A DNA stretch of 64,000 nt from a virus, in IMG/VR virus record IMGVR_UViG_3300032213_001988, positions 1-64,000 of that record; one strand, given 5' to 3'. A model generated the notes under the pieces. It saw only the letters and a program-made list of their open reading frames with translations. It did no database searches and was not told where the DNA came from. Every line of letters starts with the position of its first letter. Position 1 is the first letter of the stretch. Position numbers and translations under genes: made by a program. Below, piece after piece: positions 51,046 through 60,846 of the stretch.

Positions 51046-52628
51046 TACTTTTTGTCCTTTCGTATGTTATTTATGTCCTCAAGGTGATCTACCCTGAGAG
51101 AAAGTTCTTGAATTGACTTAATAACAGGGGAGATAAGCTGGTAGTAGTCAATTCTTCTTACAGGGCTTGGTGCAAGTCCAGGTTCAGGCGCAAGCTCGCT
51201 TTCATCACGGAAGACAAGACCATAGTTCTCAATACCTTCGCTTGACATGAGTTTTTCAACGTCCTGCGCAATAAGACCGTACTGCACAGAGTCAGCTTGC
51301 TCATTCCACGCGAACGAAACAGGAGTAAGCTTATTGATGAAGTTTAGACCAAGCCCAACTGGAGAAACCTTTTGCTTTAGGCGTAAGTCAGACTTTGCAC
51401 CGGGAGCGCCTGCAGGACCAGGAGCACCTTTAGGGCCAGGAGGGCCAGGAGGGCCAATAGGACCAGTAGGTCCTGCAATGAAAGGTCCACGAAAAATTGT
51501 TCCGCTGCTATTGATATATGCAAGACCAGTGCCAGAGCCTTTAAGGCCAGAGGCAAAATACGAGCCAGTGATGTCCATATTTCCGGCTACAAAAACATTA
51601 CCAACGGTTGAAATTGTGTAGCCAGACACAATTGATCCAGAGACAAGAAGCCCACCAGTTAACTGAGCCTTACCCGACATTTGAAGCCCACCGAACAACG
51701 AGTTAACGCCTAAGAAGCCCATGCCAAGAAAGTTAGTTCCAGAATGCTGTAGAATAGCTCCAGTAGATCCAAGAAATATCCTAGGAACACCATTATTGAC
51801 AGCACCAAGATTCATTCCCGTGCCAAACGTAGGGTCACCATCACTAGCAGATAGAGATCCTAACGGTGTTCCGCTATTTCCATAAATTGTTAAGGTACGA
51901 TTGCCACCATCAAGCTCTACTCTAGCTTTCTCTCCAAGCAAGGGATCTCTTGTTCTCACTGTTCTACCTGTAAGTGTTCCAGCAGTAATGTTAGTTGCGT
52001 TGATGTTCTCAACGATAATATCTGTTGCGTTTATTGTGCCAGTCGAACCGTCAAAGGTTAGTGTATTCACTCCGGCAGAGTTTATTGCACGCAAACCTTG
52101 TGCGGTAAGTTCAATGCGCGAAACATCGTTTACGTTATCCTTAAGCTCAATCTTCTTGCCTTGAATCAGCGACGCGGTAATTGCGTTGGCTGAGATCTTG
52201 TCTGCAACAATGGCGTTAGCAGAGATCTCATCCGCGGTAATTGCGTTGGCTTGAATCTCGCGCGCGGTAATGGCATCAGCGCTAATCTTGCCTGCAATAA
52301 TGGCGTTGGCGTTAATTACACGTGCGTCAATCGCGTCAGTGGTGATGTTACGGTTTGTGACCGCGTTGTTGTTCAGCTCAGAGTTGGTAACCGCGTTCGC
52401 GTCAATGGTACGAGTAGAGATCTCATTGGTTCCAATTGAGTTTTCTACAACCGCAAGATTTTTTATCGTCTCCGTGACAACTGCTGCACGTGGAAGCTTC
52501 TCTGTTGTAACAACCTGTGCCTGTAGACGTTTTGCAGCAGGGCGTTTTTCAATGTAGCGTAGACGCGAGTCAATGTTAGTTGTCATGTTACCTACAGACT
52601 TACGAGATCTAAAGCGACGACTAGCCAC
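51045..52628 (-). CDS. Tail fibre with self-cleaving S74 chaperone domain
   Basis: 527 residues. Residues about 60-165 are eight or more ten-residue repeats of the NAITADEISA type, probably an extended beta-structure. A short collagen run (PIGPPGPPGPKGAPGPAG) lies at about 390-410. At Ser413 the intramolecular chaperone of the peptidase S74/endosialidase type begins: SDLRLK supplies the Ser413/Lys418 catalytic pair, QYGLIAQDVEKL follows, and a C-terminal coiled coil ends the protein. Such domains trimerise the fibre and cut themselves off at the Ser. It overlaps the minor tail gene by eight bases. Confidence 0.85.
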   Translation of the reverse strand: MASRRFRSRKSVGNMTTNIDSRLRYIEKRPAAKRLQAQVVTTEKLPRAAVVTETIKNLAVVENSIGTNEISTRTIDANAVTNSELNNNAVTNRNITTDAIDARVINANAIIAGKISADAITAREIQANAITADEISANAIVADKISANAITASLIQGKKIELKDNVNDVSRIELTAQGLRAINSAGVNTLTFDGSTGTINATDIIVENINATNITAGTLTGRTVRTRDPLLGEKARVELDGGNRTLTIYGNSGTPLGSLSASDGDPTFGTGMNLGAVNNGVPRIFLGSTGAILQHSGTNFLGMGFLGVNSLFGGLQMSGKAQLTGGLLVSGSIVSGYTISTVGNVFVAGNMDITGSYFASGLKGSGTGLAYINSSGTIFRGPFIAGPTGPIGPPGPPGPKGAPGPAGAPGAKSDLRLKQKVSPVGLGLNFINKLTPVSFAWNEQADSVQYGLIAQDVEKLMSSEGIENYGLVFRDESELAPEPGLAPSPVRRIDYYQLISPVIKSIQELSLRVDHLEDINNIRKDKK

Positions 52629-54642
52629 GCTTATCTACCTCCCACTCTGCAATTAGTTTTAACGATACCTTTTCAGGAAACGTTGGGCTGTTTCCGACTG
52701 AAACCGTGTACGAGTCAATCTTACGCACAATAACGGTGTCACGTGGCTCAAGATCTGACGCAAGACGCATCTTAACAAACTCGTCATCAATTACGAGCGA
52801 GCACCAGTCACCTGGTGCATACGTCCCAACTACGGGATTAAGTGAACCGTTAACACCTACCGTGATGTCGGCAAGTGGCGGACGAAACTCACTAAGATAG
52901 CGTGAAGCTGTCTCGTAAAGAGCAACCTCATCTACTTCATCGTTCTCTGAGACGTCGTCCTCAAGAATAGGCCAGCCATCAAGTAGTAGTTCTAACGAGG
53001 CAGCAGCGGAGTATGGCTGACTTGCACCTTCACCAAGATCACCGATGTTGCCAACCGCCCACATGCGCGTTACCGCGTCATCTGACTTTTCATCAAGAGA
53101 AAAATCACTTATCTGTCCAGGGTACTCAAATACAAGTTCATCTGCGCCAAAGCGACTTATTGGAGATACCTCGCCTGGTGCTGGAGGATTAGGATAGTTT
53201 ATTGGAAGTAGAACAAACTCTCGCTTAAACGACGCCGTGTTTGGGTCATAGAAGCAGTCGATGCGATACTCAAAGCCGTCTGTTCGTTCAACAGGAGAAG
53301 CTGATCTTCTCTTTGAGCTCGAAAGACGATCTGAATACTTATCAAGCTCCTCGCCAACGTTTCTTAACTCAAAGCCGCGATAATTTTCTGGCTCAAGATC
53401 AATTCCGGAGTATTCGTCTGTGGAGTAGTCAAGTCCTCCAATGTCAGAGTTGGCGGTGTATGGTCCGTATGTTCCAACAAGAACATATGGAGTTACAACC
53501 GCGGTAGCACCTGCTGCAACAGCTGATGGCGCGATGTTGACAAGACCAGAGGTAAGATAGCTAAACGTGTTTGCAGTCGTTGAAAGAATAATGTACTCTC
53601 CGTTAAGAATCTCTGAGAACGAGTTGCCTTGATCAACGCCAGATATAACTACTCTTTGTCCAACTGAGAACCCATGACTCCCAGAGGTAGTAAGCGTTGC
53701 AACGTAGTCAACTAGCTGCTTGTTTGTAACTGTTCTTGTGTTAACAGACACTGCAGTAGGTGGAACCGTTCCACTTTTTGCGTAGGTTAGTGTTGTTGCT
53801 GTTGGAGTGCTTGCAACGATGTATTGCCCGTTAAACGTCTGGTCAACGTTTCTTATAAGAACAACCTGCCCTGGACTAAGCCCATGAGCAGTAGAGGTAG
53901 TTATAGTTGCAAAACCACTTGCTATTTGCTTATTTGTTATTAAAACTCTCTCTGCTAAACCAGGCTCAATTTCATCGTTGGCAAACTCTAGGTTTGTAAA
54001 ATCAGCTAACATGGAGTCGATAAGACTCTTAACCCAATCATACGTATCGGTGTTTACAAGAACAGTAACTAGAGGATAGGTTCCGTTTGCAACTCCTACA
54101 GCGTCAATAGAGAACGTGGTGCTAGTCGGAGCTGGGCTACTTCTTACAGTGTAGAACCCGTCAAATGGAAAATGTTGTACCTCACGAAACGACATCTTTA
54201 CAGATGATCCTGCTGCTATCTCATATGTGTAACCTGGATCTAATGTAACTGCACCGATGCCGCCAGACACAACTATCGTGGCTCCAAGATCATGTGACCA
54301 CGTCTTCCACACACGGCGACGAAATAGGTAGCTTGTCCACTCTGACGCATTGATGTCAAGCGTGCGGCTAATAAGGTTGTAGTTGCGAGACCAGATAACT
54401 CCTCCCCACACACATACTCCGTCTCTAGTTACATATAGCGCAGTTTTTCCTGGCATTGTCGAGTCGTAAAGATTAAATGACGCTGTCTTGTCAATAACAG
54501 GGATGTTGCCGCTAAAGCTCCCTGCGCCTTTTAGCGCACGTCCATAGCTTACACCTTGAAATGGAATCTCCGCTAGTAGCGTGTTACTTACAATGTCGGT
54601 AACAAAGTACCGATACGTTGCAGCCTCTGTATTAAAACCCAT
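52621..54642 (-). CDS. Minor tail protein (tail tip)
   Basis: 673 residues. The N-terminus (YFVTDIVSNTLLAEIPFQGV) and WVKSLIDSM / LISRTLDINASEWTSYLF match tail-tip proteins of actinobacterial siphophages. The central region holds two modules with AHGLSPGQVVLI and SHGFSVGQRVVI, the same module found in the tail tube protein and the giant adhesins. The C-terminus (FEYPGQISDFSLDEKSDD, then TRMWAVGN) is typical of baseplate hub-like proteins. It lies after the distal tail protein in normal tail gene order. Confidence 0.75.
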   Translation of the reverse strand: MGFNTEAATYRYFVTDIVSNTLLAEIPFQGVSYGRALKGAGSFSGNIPVIDKTASFNLYDSTMPGKTALYVTRDGVCVWGGVIWSRNYNLISRTLDINASEWTSYLFRRRVWKTWSHDLGATIVVSGGIGAVTLDPGYTYEIAAGSSVKMSFREVQHFPFDGFYTVRSSPAPTSTTFSIDAVGVANGTYPLVTVLVNTDTYDWVKSLIDSMLADFTNLEFANDEIEPGLAERVLITNKQIASGFATITTSTAHGLSPGQVVLIRNVDQTFNGQYIVASTPTATTLTYAKSGTVPPTAVSVNTRTVTNKQLVDYVATLTTSGSHGFSVGQRVVISGVDQGNSFSEILNGEYIILSTTANTFSYLTSGLVNIAPSAVAAGATAVVTPYVLVGTYGPYTANSDIGGLDYSTDEYSGIDLEPENYRGFELRNVGEELDKYSDRLSSSKRRSASPVERTDGFEYRIDCFYDPNTASFKREFVLLPINYPNPPAPGEVSPISRFGADELVFEYPGQISDFSLDEKSDDAVTRMWAVGNIGDLGEGASQPYSAAASLELLLDGWPILEDDVSENDEVDEVALYETASRYLSEFRPPLADITVGVNGSLNPVVGTYAPGDWCSLVIDDEFVKMRLASDLEPRDTVIVRKIDSYTVSVGNSPTFPEKVSLKLIAEWEVDKRG

Positions 54643-54684
54643 GTCGCGTTAGCCTATGTCTCTCGTCGTTGTTATCATTGTAAA

Positions 54685-55632
54685 CTATCCAATCCACCCA
54701 GAGCGGTAGTAAACACGCAAGGTTGCATTACTTGCAGCGTTGCCTTCATCAATTACAGTGATTGTGTTTTGTCCTGGAGAAAGTCGTATCCAGTCAACAA
54801 GCGTGTCAATCATCGAGCGTGTGCCTTCAATTGAGCCGTCAAGTGCAACCTCTCGGTCCTGGGTGTCAATCTCTAGAAACTGTCCGTTTGGCACAGGATC
54901 AATAACAAGAATCAACTCGTCACGAGTCGAGTTTGTGATAGTTAGAGGGCCTGTTACTCCTCCAGAAAGTTCAAGGATAACGTAGACCTCGTAGTTACCG
55001 ATGTTTGTAACAACACCTGTTCCAGTTTTTCCTGCGCCAGTGTTACGCACAGGAATTTCAACAACAGAGTATCCTTCTGGGTCAGAGTCGTCCCACTCAT
55101 ACTTAATTGGATCTGCTGCTCTTAGCGTTATAGAAAACTCAGTTCTTCCACGAGCGTTAACTGTCTCAATGTCAGGTTGACCACTTAGACGCACGAACGA
55201 AGCGCGTGGTGGATCCTCAAATGTTCTAAACCAGGCGCCTCGATAGACAAGGTTTGTATCGCGAATAAGTTTATCTCGTGCCGCAGCAACGTATGATGGG
55301 CTTGGCGGAAGAAACACTCCTTCAAGAGTAAAGGTGCGAGACTGCCAACGCCCGTTGATGTCATAGGATCCGTCAGCAAAACCGCGCTGTATGTTCGGCA
55401 TGTCAAGGTCAGGGTGACCCCACCAACCTTTAATGCTGGTGCATACCCAGATCACGTTGTTCTCGTCAATTGCGTTAAGAATAAGATCTCCAAGAATGAT
55501 GTCAGAGTTTAACTTCATTCCAGAGATGTAAGGCTCTGGCAAAGGAGTTAGCGCACGCTTGACTACCTTGTTTTCACGGTATTGCTCTATCGCACTAGGC
55601 GCTACGTCAATGTATTCTTTTTCCTCTGACAC
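54685..55632 (-). CDS. Distal tail protein (Dit-like)
   Basis: 315 residues from a GTG that shares a base with the tape-measure stop. YDINGRWQSRTFTLEGVFLP, then FRTFEDPPRASFVRLSGQPD, then REFSITLRAADP-like EFSITLRAADPIKYEW are the pattern of Dit proteins, which form the ring joining tube and tip. The C-terminal half is a galectin-like beta-sandwich. Position directly after the tape measure supports the call. Confidence 0.8.
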   Translation of the reverse strand: MSEEKEYIDVAPSAIEQYRENKVVKRALTPLPEPYISGMKLNSDIILGDLILNAIDENNVIWVCTSIKGWWGHPDLDMPNIQRGFADGSYDINGRWQSRTFTLEGVFLPPSPSYVAAARDKLIRDTNLVYRGAWFRTFEDPPRASFVRLSGQPDIETVNARGRTEFSITLRAADPIKYEWDDSDPEGYSVVEIPVRNTGAGKTGTGVVTNIGNYEVYVILELSGGVTGPLTITNSTRDELILVIDPVPNGQFLEIDTQDREVALDGSIEGTRSMIDTLVDWIRLSPGQNTITVIDEGNAASNATLRVYYRSGWIG

Positions 55633-58600
55633 TATGCAGCTCCTTTACGCATTGCAAATGCAATCTTGCGAGATACGATCTCTGCAAGCTCTGACTCATT
55701 CATACCCTGTGAAGGATACACGTTTATTGTAGTTCCACCACCAGCACCGCCGGAAAGCATCTGAATCATCGCCTTGTCACGCTTTGATAGACCGTCTGGG
55801 TCAAGAGGCTCAACACGCTCTGCACGACCAGCCTCACCAATACGTGCAAGCATTCCTCCTGGTGTTGCAGGGACGATTCCACCCATCGCTAGGGCAATAG
55901 GAGGAATCTTTTGAAGTTGATCTATGTCCTTACCGATTTTTACCTTATTTGCTTGTCTAATTGCCCAGTTAATTCCATCTATGACGTTGTTAAGTCTGTC
56001 AATGATAAAGTTTACAACTCCCGAAAGCCCAGATTTTAATCCGTCCCACAGTCCAGTTGCAAGGCTGGTTATCTTTGTTTTAATTCCAGTAATGAACGGA
56101 TAGATTGTGTTTGTAAAGAAGCCAGATACCTTGTCCCAAGCTGCAGAAATTCCACCAGAGATAAAGTCCCAGATGGCACCAGCTCTAGTTTTTACGGCGT
56201 TAACAATACCAGAAACAAAAGGGTAGATAGTTGTATCCCAGAAACCCTTTACAGTGGTCCATACTGCCATGATTTTGTCATAGATCCAATTCCAGATCAT
56301 TGCGCCAAATGCTGCAACCTTTGCAACAATTGCGGTAATGAATGGCAGAATGGTGTCGTTCCACCAGCCTGAAACAGTCCCCCACACCTCAACAATCTTG
56401 TCATACAGGAAGTTCCAGACGATAAGACCAATTCCGATGATGATCTCAACGATGGCCTTCCAAAAACCATATATAGCTTTAAAGTAGTCTTCTACTAAGC
56501 CCCACACAAACTTAAGCGCATCAATAAAGAAGTCCCAGATCTTAGCTCCAACTTCAGCTATTTTTCCAAAGATATCCTTTATAAACTCCCAGGCAGCGCC
56601 AATTGCATCCTTAACTGCAGCCCATACCTTATCAACGAGCTCTCGGAACGCCTCGTTCTTTTTGTAGAGAGTAACAAATATAGCAACAAGAGCAACGATG
56701 GCTAAGACTACGAGGGCAAAAGGGTTGTTAATCAGCGCTGTTGAGAGAAGTTTGAACACGGCTGTAAAGACCTTAACTGCAGTGCTAACAACACCAAATA
56801 TAGTTGCAAGGGCGTTAAACGCAAGAATAAGAACATACAGAATAAAGTTTCCTACAGCTATAAGAATAATCTTAATTAGGCCAAATGCAAGTAGGAAGCC
56901 TGTGATCGGGCCAAGTACCTTTGCTATAGCTTGAACAACATCGTTCTCAAGAATCTTTCTTACGACAGTCGCAGCGACGTTTAGGGTGTCAAAGAAGGTC
57001 TTCATCTGTCCGGAGTCGGTGAGCAGATCAATGATCTTAATTACATTTACAGTAAGCTCTGCAAGCGCAGGTCCAGCCGCGTTTGACTTTGTAAGAATGT
57101 TTCCAAAAGCGTCAGCGCCGCCCTTTAGAATATCAAACGCCTTGCCAACGTTTGGATCAGCACCAGCTTTTAGGATCTCCTTAAAAAACGCGCCGACAGC
57201 CTCGAGAGCAGATGCAGCGTTCTTTGAAGAGTTAAGGAAGAACTCCTTGAGTTCCTTTTGTCCTTCTACTGTTTTTCCAAATTCCTTGAATCCCTTTAAT
57301 GAACCTTCTAACCAGTCAAGTAGGAACTGTCCGCCGGTACCTGGACCGACGTTTGCCTTGATGACAACTCCGAGAGCACCAAATGCTTCCTTAAATACTT
57401 GACCAATTTCAGCAGCAACGTCTCCTGCCGTATTGAAGAACTCTTCGAGCTTTCTCTTGCCTTCCTCGGTGTTGAAGTAGGTGTCCCACTTCTTTCCTTG
57501 CGCATCTAGGAACTTAAGGAACCGCTCGGTGACAGGCTGAGCCGCGTTTAGAACAGATAAAGCTATTCCCCAGGCTGACCCAATAATAGAACCCAAAGTA
57601 CGAATGTTTGTTGCAGCATCCTCAAACAGCTTAGCTAACTTGTCAAGGTTCTCTGATTTTGCGATTGCGTTTGCTATTTCAATTGCAGCGTCACCTAAGG
57701 CAGAACCGACTCCTGCAAGGCCAGTCTTAAACACCTCAAAGGCTTTGCCGTCTGTTAGGATCTTAATTGCTTCTTCTAGCTTAGGAAGAAATTCCTTTGC
57801 GATGGCTTCCTTTAGCTCTTTAATCTTTCCTTGCAGCGAGACAATAAACTCTGCAAAATCCCTTTGCGAAGGTGTAAGACCAGCAAAAGGATCATCTCCT
57901 CCACCTTCTTGTGCCTTCTTTAGATCGCGCTCTGCTCGCTCAATCTCTCGTTTTGCGTCTGCTTCCTTGCGCGCGCCTTCGATAATCTTTTTATTCTTCG
58001 CGTCCTCTGCGTCAAGAACCTTTTGATTAGCATCTGCAAGACGTTGAGACGCCTCAATAACGGCTTCAACTCCTTCAGGTCCAGTCTTTGCAAGACGATC
58101 TTGCTCCTTGGCAAGATCACCGTTGCGGTCCTTTGCCTTGCGTAGGTTTAACTCTGCCTCTGCGTAGGCAAGCTCTGCTTCCTTGCGAGCACGAGAGTTA
58201 GGTGGAAGATCTTGAGCACGCTGTAGAGTCTCGCGAGCCTTCTCAAGCTCAAGGGCTGCCTTCTTCTCGGCAAGTGCCGCGTCCTCCGCGTCAAAGCCAA
58301 GTTGCTGGATTGTTTCATTTGCTTTTTCAAGTGCCAGGTTGTACTCGCGCTGGGCTTCCTCGGCGTCCTTTGTTGACTCTGCTATTTCTTTATTAGCCGC
58401 AAGGATTGCTTCCTTGTTGCTTTCAACAACCTCACCAAAACGGCGATAGGCATCATCAACTCTATCTTGAGCAGCAGTAGTGTCCTTTGCTCCTTTTTTC
58501 TGAGCATTAAGATACTTTGATACAGCTTGTCCCACTCCGCCTAATGCTAGTTTAGCAGCTATTGCTCCTATACCTACAGAGACAAAAGCCGAGCCAAGCG

Positions 58601-58955
58601 CCACAACAGAAGGTATTGCTGCCGCAAAAGATGCGCCTAGTGAGACTGCAGCGGTGATAATAGAGCCTAGCCCACTGACAAGCACAGACAAGGTAGTCTG
58701 GAGAGTCATTCCAGCTCTTTGTAGAGTAGCAAATGCCTTTCCGACAGCTAGCGCTTTTCCTATTTGGTCGTTATCAAATATCTTAGCGCCATCTGGACCA
58801 AACGCCTTTCCAAAGGCTCCGCCAAATGTTTTTCCAGCACGTGCACCCGCACTACCGGCAAGTCCGCCAACTCTGTCAAGATCTTTCTTAACAGCTCCAG
58901 CAAAACCGGTAGTGATTGGTCGAATAATTATCGACGCCTCGCCAACTACTGCCAC
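55632..58955 (-). CDS. Tape measure protein
   Basis: 1107 residues from a GTG behind AAGGAGGTG. Its place between the tail chaperones and Dit, its size, long coiled-coil segments (about 150-350), hydrophobic segments near 75-145 and 700-780, and Trp-rich repeats (VWGTVSGWWNDTILPFI) near 870-1000 all fit a siphovirus tape measure. By the common rule of about 1.5 angstrom per residue, its length would predict a tail of roughly 160 nm. No peptidoglycan hydrolase domain is visible. Confidence 0.9.
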   Translation of the reverse strand: MAVVGEASIIIRPITTGFAGAVKKDLDRVGGLAGSAGARAGKTFGGAFGKAFGPDGAKIFDNDQIGKALAVGKAFATLQRAGMTLQTTLSVLVSGLGSIITAAVSLGASFAAAIPSVVALGSAFVSVGIGAIAAKLALGGVGQAVSKYLNAQKKGAKDTTAAQDRVDDAYRRFGEVVESNKEAILAANKEIAESTKDAEEAQREYNLALEKANETIQQLGFDAEDAALAEKKAALELEKARETLQRAQDLPPNSRARKEAELAYAEAELNLRKAKDRNGDLAKEQDRLAKTGPEGVEAVIEASQRLADANQKVLDAEDAKNKKIIEGARKEADAKREIERAERDLKKAQEGGGDDPFAGLTPSQRDFAEFIVSLQGKIKELKEAIAKEFLPKLEEAIKILTDGKAFEVFKTGLAGVGSALGDAAIEIANAIAKSENLDKLAKLFEDAATNIRTLGSIIGSAWGIALSVLNAAQPVTERFLKFLDAQGKKWDTYFNTEEGKRKLEEFFNTAGDVAAEIGQVFKEAFGALGVVIKANVGPGTGGQFLLDWLEGSLKGFKEFGKTVEGQKELKEFFLNSSKNAASALEAVGAFFKEILKAGADPNVGKAFDILKGGADAFGNILTKSNAAGPALAELTVNVIKIIDLLTDSGQMKTFFDTLNVAATVVRKILENDVVQAIAKVLGPITGFLLAFGLIKIILIAVGNFILYVLILAFNALATIFGVVSTAVKVFTAVFKLLSTALINNPFALVVLAIVALVAIFVTLYKKNEAFRELVDKVWAAVKDAIGAAWEFIKDIFGKIAEVGAKIWDFFIDALKFVWGLVEDYFKAIYGFWKAIVEIIIGIGLIVWNFLYDKIVEVWGTVSGWWNDTILPFITAIVAKVAAFGAMIWNWIYDKIMAVWTTVKGFWDTTIYPFVSGIVNAVKTRAGAIWDFISGGISAAWDKVSGFFTNTIYPFITGIKTKITSLATGLWDGLKSGLSGVVNFIIDRLNNVIDGINWAIRQANKVKIGKDIDQLQKIPPIALAMGGIVPATPGGMLARIGEAGRAERVEPLDPDGLSKRDKAMIQMLSGGAGGGTTINVYPSQGMNESELAEIVSRKIAFAMRKGAA

Positions 58956-58985
58956 TCTGTTCTCACCTCCTTCCTTAAGTTCTTA

Positions 58986-59438
58986 CTAGTTATTTTCTAA
59001 TGGTGCGTCCAGCACATTACCAAACGGAAGCGGTGAGTCTGCATCAACTGCTGTTGGTGCAACGTAACGCTTTGGCTTCATTGCTGGGTTGAACGGTTCG
59101 GGCATCTTCTCTTCAGGATCATCAAAATCTTTTATCGTAGACGCGTCAAACGAGTTAGCTGTATTTTTCTTACTATACTTATAGGTAGTGTCATACATGC
59201 TTTCGTAGATTTGAGTACGAACGGCATCACGAGCATCGGCTTGCTCTGCGGTACCATAATTCATATCATCCTCAAGGAAGTAGTGAAGAACGTCTAACAT
59301 GTCTGAAGCAGGCATGCTTGCGAGTTGCAGTCCGTTCACTAATGCTCTTCCATTCACATAGGGCCAGAGGTCAATCCCCCACTCTAGGAGACTTCTGGCC
59401 GCTCCGTAGGGCGGCCTGAGTATTCCTCTACAAGCCAC
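58986..59438 (-). CDS. Tail assembly chaperone, frameshifted C-terminal part
   Basis: 150 residues as bounded by a GTG, but no ribosome site precedes it. The frame is -1 to the chaperone that overlaps it by 55 bases, and it stays open upstream as far as a stop near 59481. This is the usual layout of the lambda G/GT pair, in which a share of ribosomes slips to make a longer protein. The C-terminus is Pro-rich (EKMPEPFNPAMKPKRYV). Expression by frameshift is more likely than from its own start. Confidence 0.72.
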   Translation of the reverse strand: MACRGILRPPYGAARSLLEWGIDLWPYVNGRALVNGLQLASMPASDMLDVLHYFLEDDMNYGTAEQADARDAVRTQIYESMYDTTYKYSKKNTANSFDASTIKDFDDPEEKMPEPFNPAMKPKRYVAPTAVDADSPLPFGNVLDAPLENN

Positions 59439-59719
59439 GCCGTGATATTTGCCAGTGTTTCTACCGGCACAATTTTTTCGCTAGCAAGAAGAGTTGAAAA
59501 GCGTGTGTAGCTTTCCTCAAGAAGTACTTGCGCAAAAAACGTGTCAATCATTCCTGCTGCCTTAGATGGGTCATTATCCCCAGAGCTTGCAGCAAGTTGC
59601 AGCATAAGCTTTCCTTGCACTGCTGGAACGCAGTGAAATTCCTCGTTGTGAAGCTTAAAGGACAACGGGCTAGTTTCAACACCTTCACCCGATCCAAAGT
59701 CCTTGAATCTAGTAGTCAT
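59384..59719 (-). CDS. Tail assembly chaperone, short form
   Basis: 111 residues, mostly helical (LMLQLAASSGDNDPSKAAGM, then SYTRFSTLLASEKIVPV). Its position just before the tape measure and its overlap with a -1 frame ORF identify it as the G-like chaperone that keeps the tape measure soluble during tail assembly. The ATG follows AGGAAAGAG. Confidence 0.8.
   Translation of the reverse strand: MTTRFKDFGSGEGVETSPLSFKLHNEEFHCVPAVQGKLMLQLAASSGDNDPSKAAGMIDTFFAQVLLEESYTRFSTLLASEKIVPVETLANITAWLVEEYSGRPTERPEVS
59397..59478 (-). promoter_or_regulatory. Candidate -1 frameshift element
   Basis: The window in which both frames are open holds a run of six A (59473-59478, codons GAA-AAA-ATT) and a strong hairpin, GGCCGC / GCGGCC with an eight-base loop (59397-59416), near the end of the upstream frame. 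No canonical XXXYYYZ heptamer is present, so the exact slip site is uncertain. Confidence 0.5.
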
Positions 59720-59776
59720 GTATTATTTTTCTCTCTTTCCTGTGTCATTGAGACGGTTGTCTCCGTTATTATTTTA

Positions 59777-60169
59777 TCAAACTAGAGCAAGTCCTAGGTT
59801 GTCTTTTAGGTATCTATTCGGCTTAGTTCCTGGGTGTCTAACTATAGGAGTAAACACCATTCCTCCGTTAGTTACAAACCTAAGTTTGCCTCCCCCGCTG
59901 CGCGTAATCGTATGACGGCGTGTGCCTTCATGGTGCATGTATGCGTAGCTAACCGTTGAACCTACGTACCAATAAGGTCCGAAGGTGTCACGGCTTCTCC
60001 TCGAGTGAATTGACTTTTGGAGAAAATTAGTTTGTTTTCCAACCTGCCTGCGCGCTGCAGCTTGAACTGAAAGTGCGCGACGTCGCATGTCGTTGTCAAC
60101 CATTCCACCTGCTCCATTTAGCATGTGGTTGAAATTTGGATAAAACTTTATGTCTACGACGTTTGCCAC
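59777..60169 (-). CDS. Neck / tail completion protein, HK97 gp10-like
   Basis: 130 residues. DNDMRRRALSVQAAARRQVG, then YVGSTVSYAYMHHEGT is the pattern of gp10-type proteins, which join the head connector to the tail. The family is small and basic. Its start shares one base with the stop of the previous gene. Confidence 0.72.
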   Translation of the reverse strand: MANVVDIKFYPNFNHMLNGAGGMVDNDMRRRALSVQAAARRQVGKQTNFLQKSIHSRRSRDTFGPYWYVGSTVSYAYMHHEGTRRHTITRSGGGKLRFVTNGGMVFTPIVRHPGTKPNRYLKDNLGLALV

Positions 60170-60675
60170 TATGGCACCACCACAGAGAGCTGCATGTTGA
60201 CAAGTTGAAAACCACCCTCAACAGTTGGAGCATCAACAGTTGCAATAACTCCAAGCCCTAGGCCAGTCTCATCCCAAGGATCAAATGACTTCATTGACTC
60301 CATAAGTACCCACGCGTCGACAGCAGACAGCGCACTGCCAGCCTCGATCTTTTCAGCTGATGGAGGACGACCGTTTATCCCAACTACAGGCACCTCACGG
60401 GCAATAGAGATAGCTAAAACTGCCGTTCTTGGCATGTGACATCTTTGCGGGCTAGAAGCTTGATCACCTGGAGTCCCAAGATACATTTGAATGAATGAAA
60501 CGACAAGCTGTTCGCAGTCAATGGCAGGATTTCCCATTGTCCAGTAGCAGCGAGCAGGTAGAGGAACACCATATGATGTAAGAACGGATGTAACCTTCTC
60601 GAGGACCTGGTCCATCATGTTTTTAAGACTAAGTGCGTCTGGATCTACACTGGAAACGTCGTATACGGCAGCCAT
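60169..60675 (-). CDS. Tail terminator-like protein
   Basis: 168 residues. LKNMMDQVLEKVTSVLTSYG, then DCEQLVVSFIQMYLG, then MPRTAVLAISIAREVPVV, then NMQLSVVVP resembles the tail terminator proteins of actinobacterial siphophages, which cap the finished tube. It sits between the connector genes and the gp10-like gene, as expected. Confidence 0.65.
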   Translation of the reverse strand: MAAVYDVSSVDPDALSLKNMMDQVLEKVTSVLTSYGVPLPARCYWTMGNPAIDCEQLVVSFIQMYLGTPGDQASSPQRCHMPRTAVLAISIAREVPVVGINGRPPSAEKIEAGSALSAVDAWVLMESMKSFDPWDETGLGLGVIATVDAPTVEGGFQLVNMQLSVVVP

Positions 60676-60685
60676 TTAGATACCC

Positions 60686-60820
60686 TTATTCCGTACCTGT
60701 GGAATTTAGCCTTGGAGAGGACGAAAGTGTCTCTAATCCCTTGTGAGCAGCCTTGCTAGCTGCGTTAGAGCGGTTTAGAGCAGGACTCGAGATCTTAAAC
60801 GTTGTTTTGCTGTCTTGCAT
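60686..60820 (-). CDS. 44-residue protein in the connector region
   Basis: A small ORF with a strong AAGGAG before its ATG at 60820 and TAA at 60686-60688. The sequence MQDSKTTFKISSPALNRSNA, then KGLETLSSSPRLNSTGTE is rich in Ser, Thr and Lys and probably disordered. Many actinophages have a comparable short gene at this spot. Function unknown. Confidence 0.6.
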   Translation of the reverse strand: MQDSKTTFKISSPALNRSNAASKAAHKGLETLSSSPRLNSTGTE

Positions 60821-60846
60821 CGTTATTTCTCCTTTATGTCGTTGGT

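Noticed and set aside
59438-59438. Independent GTG start for the second tail chaperone frame
   Set aside because: No ribosome site precedes it, and the -1 frame is open further upstream, as expected for frameshift expression.
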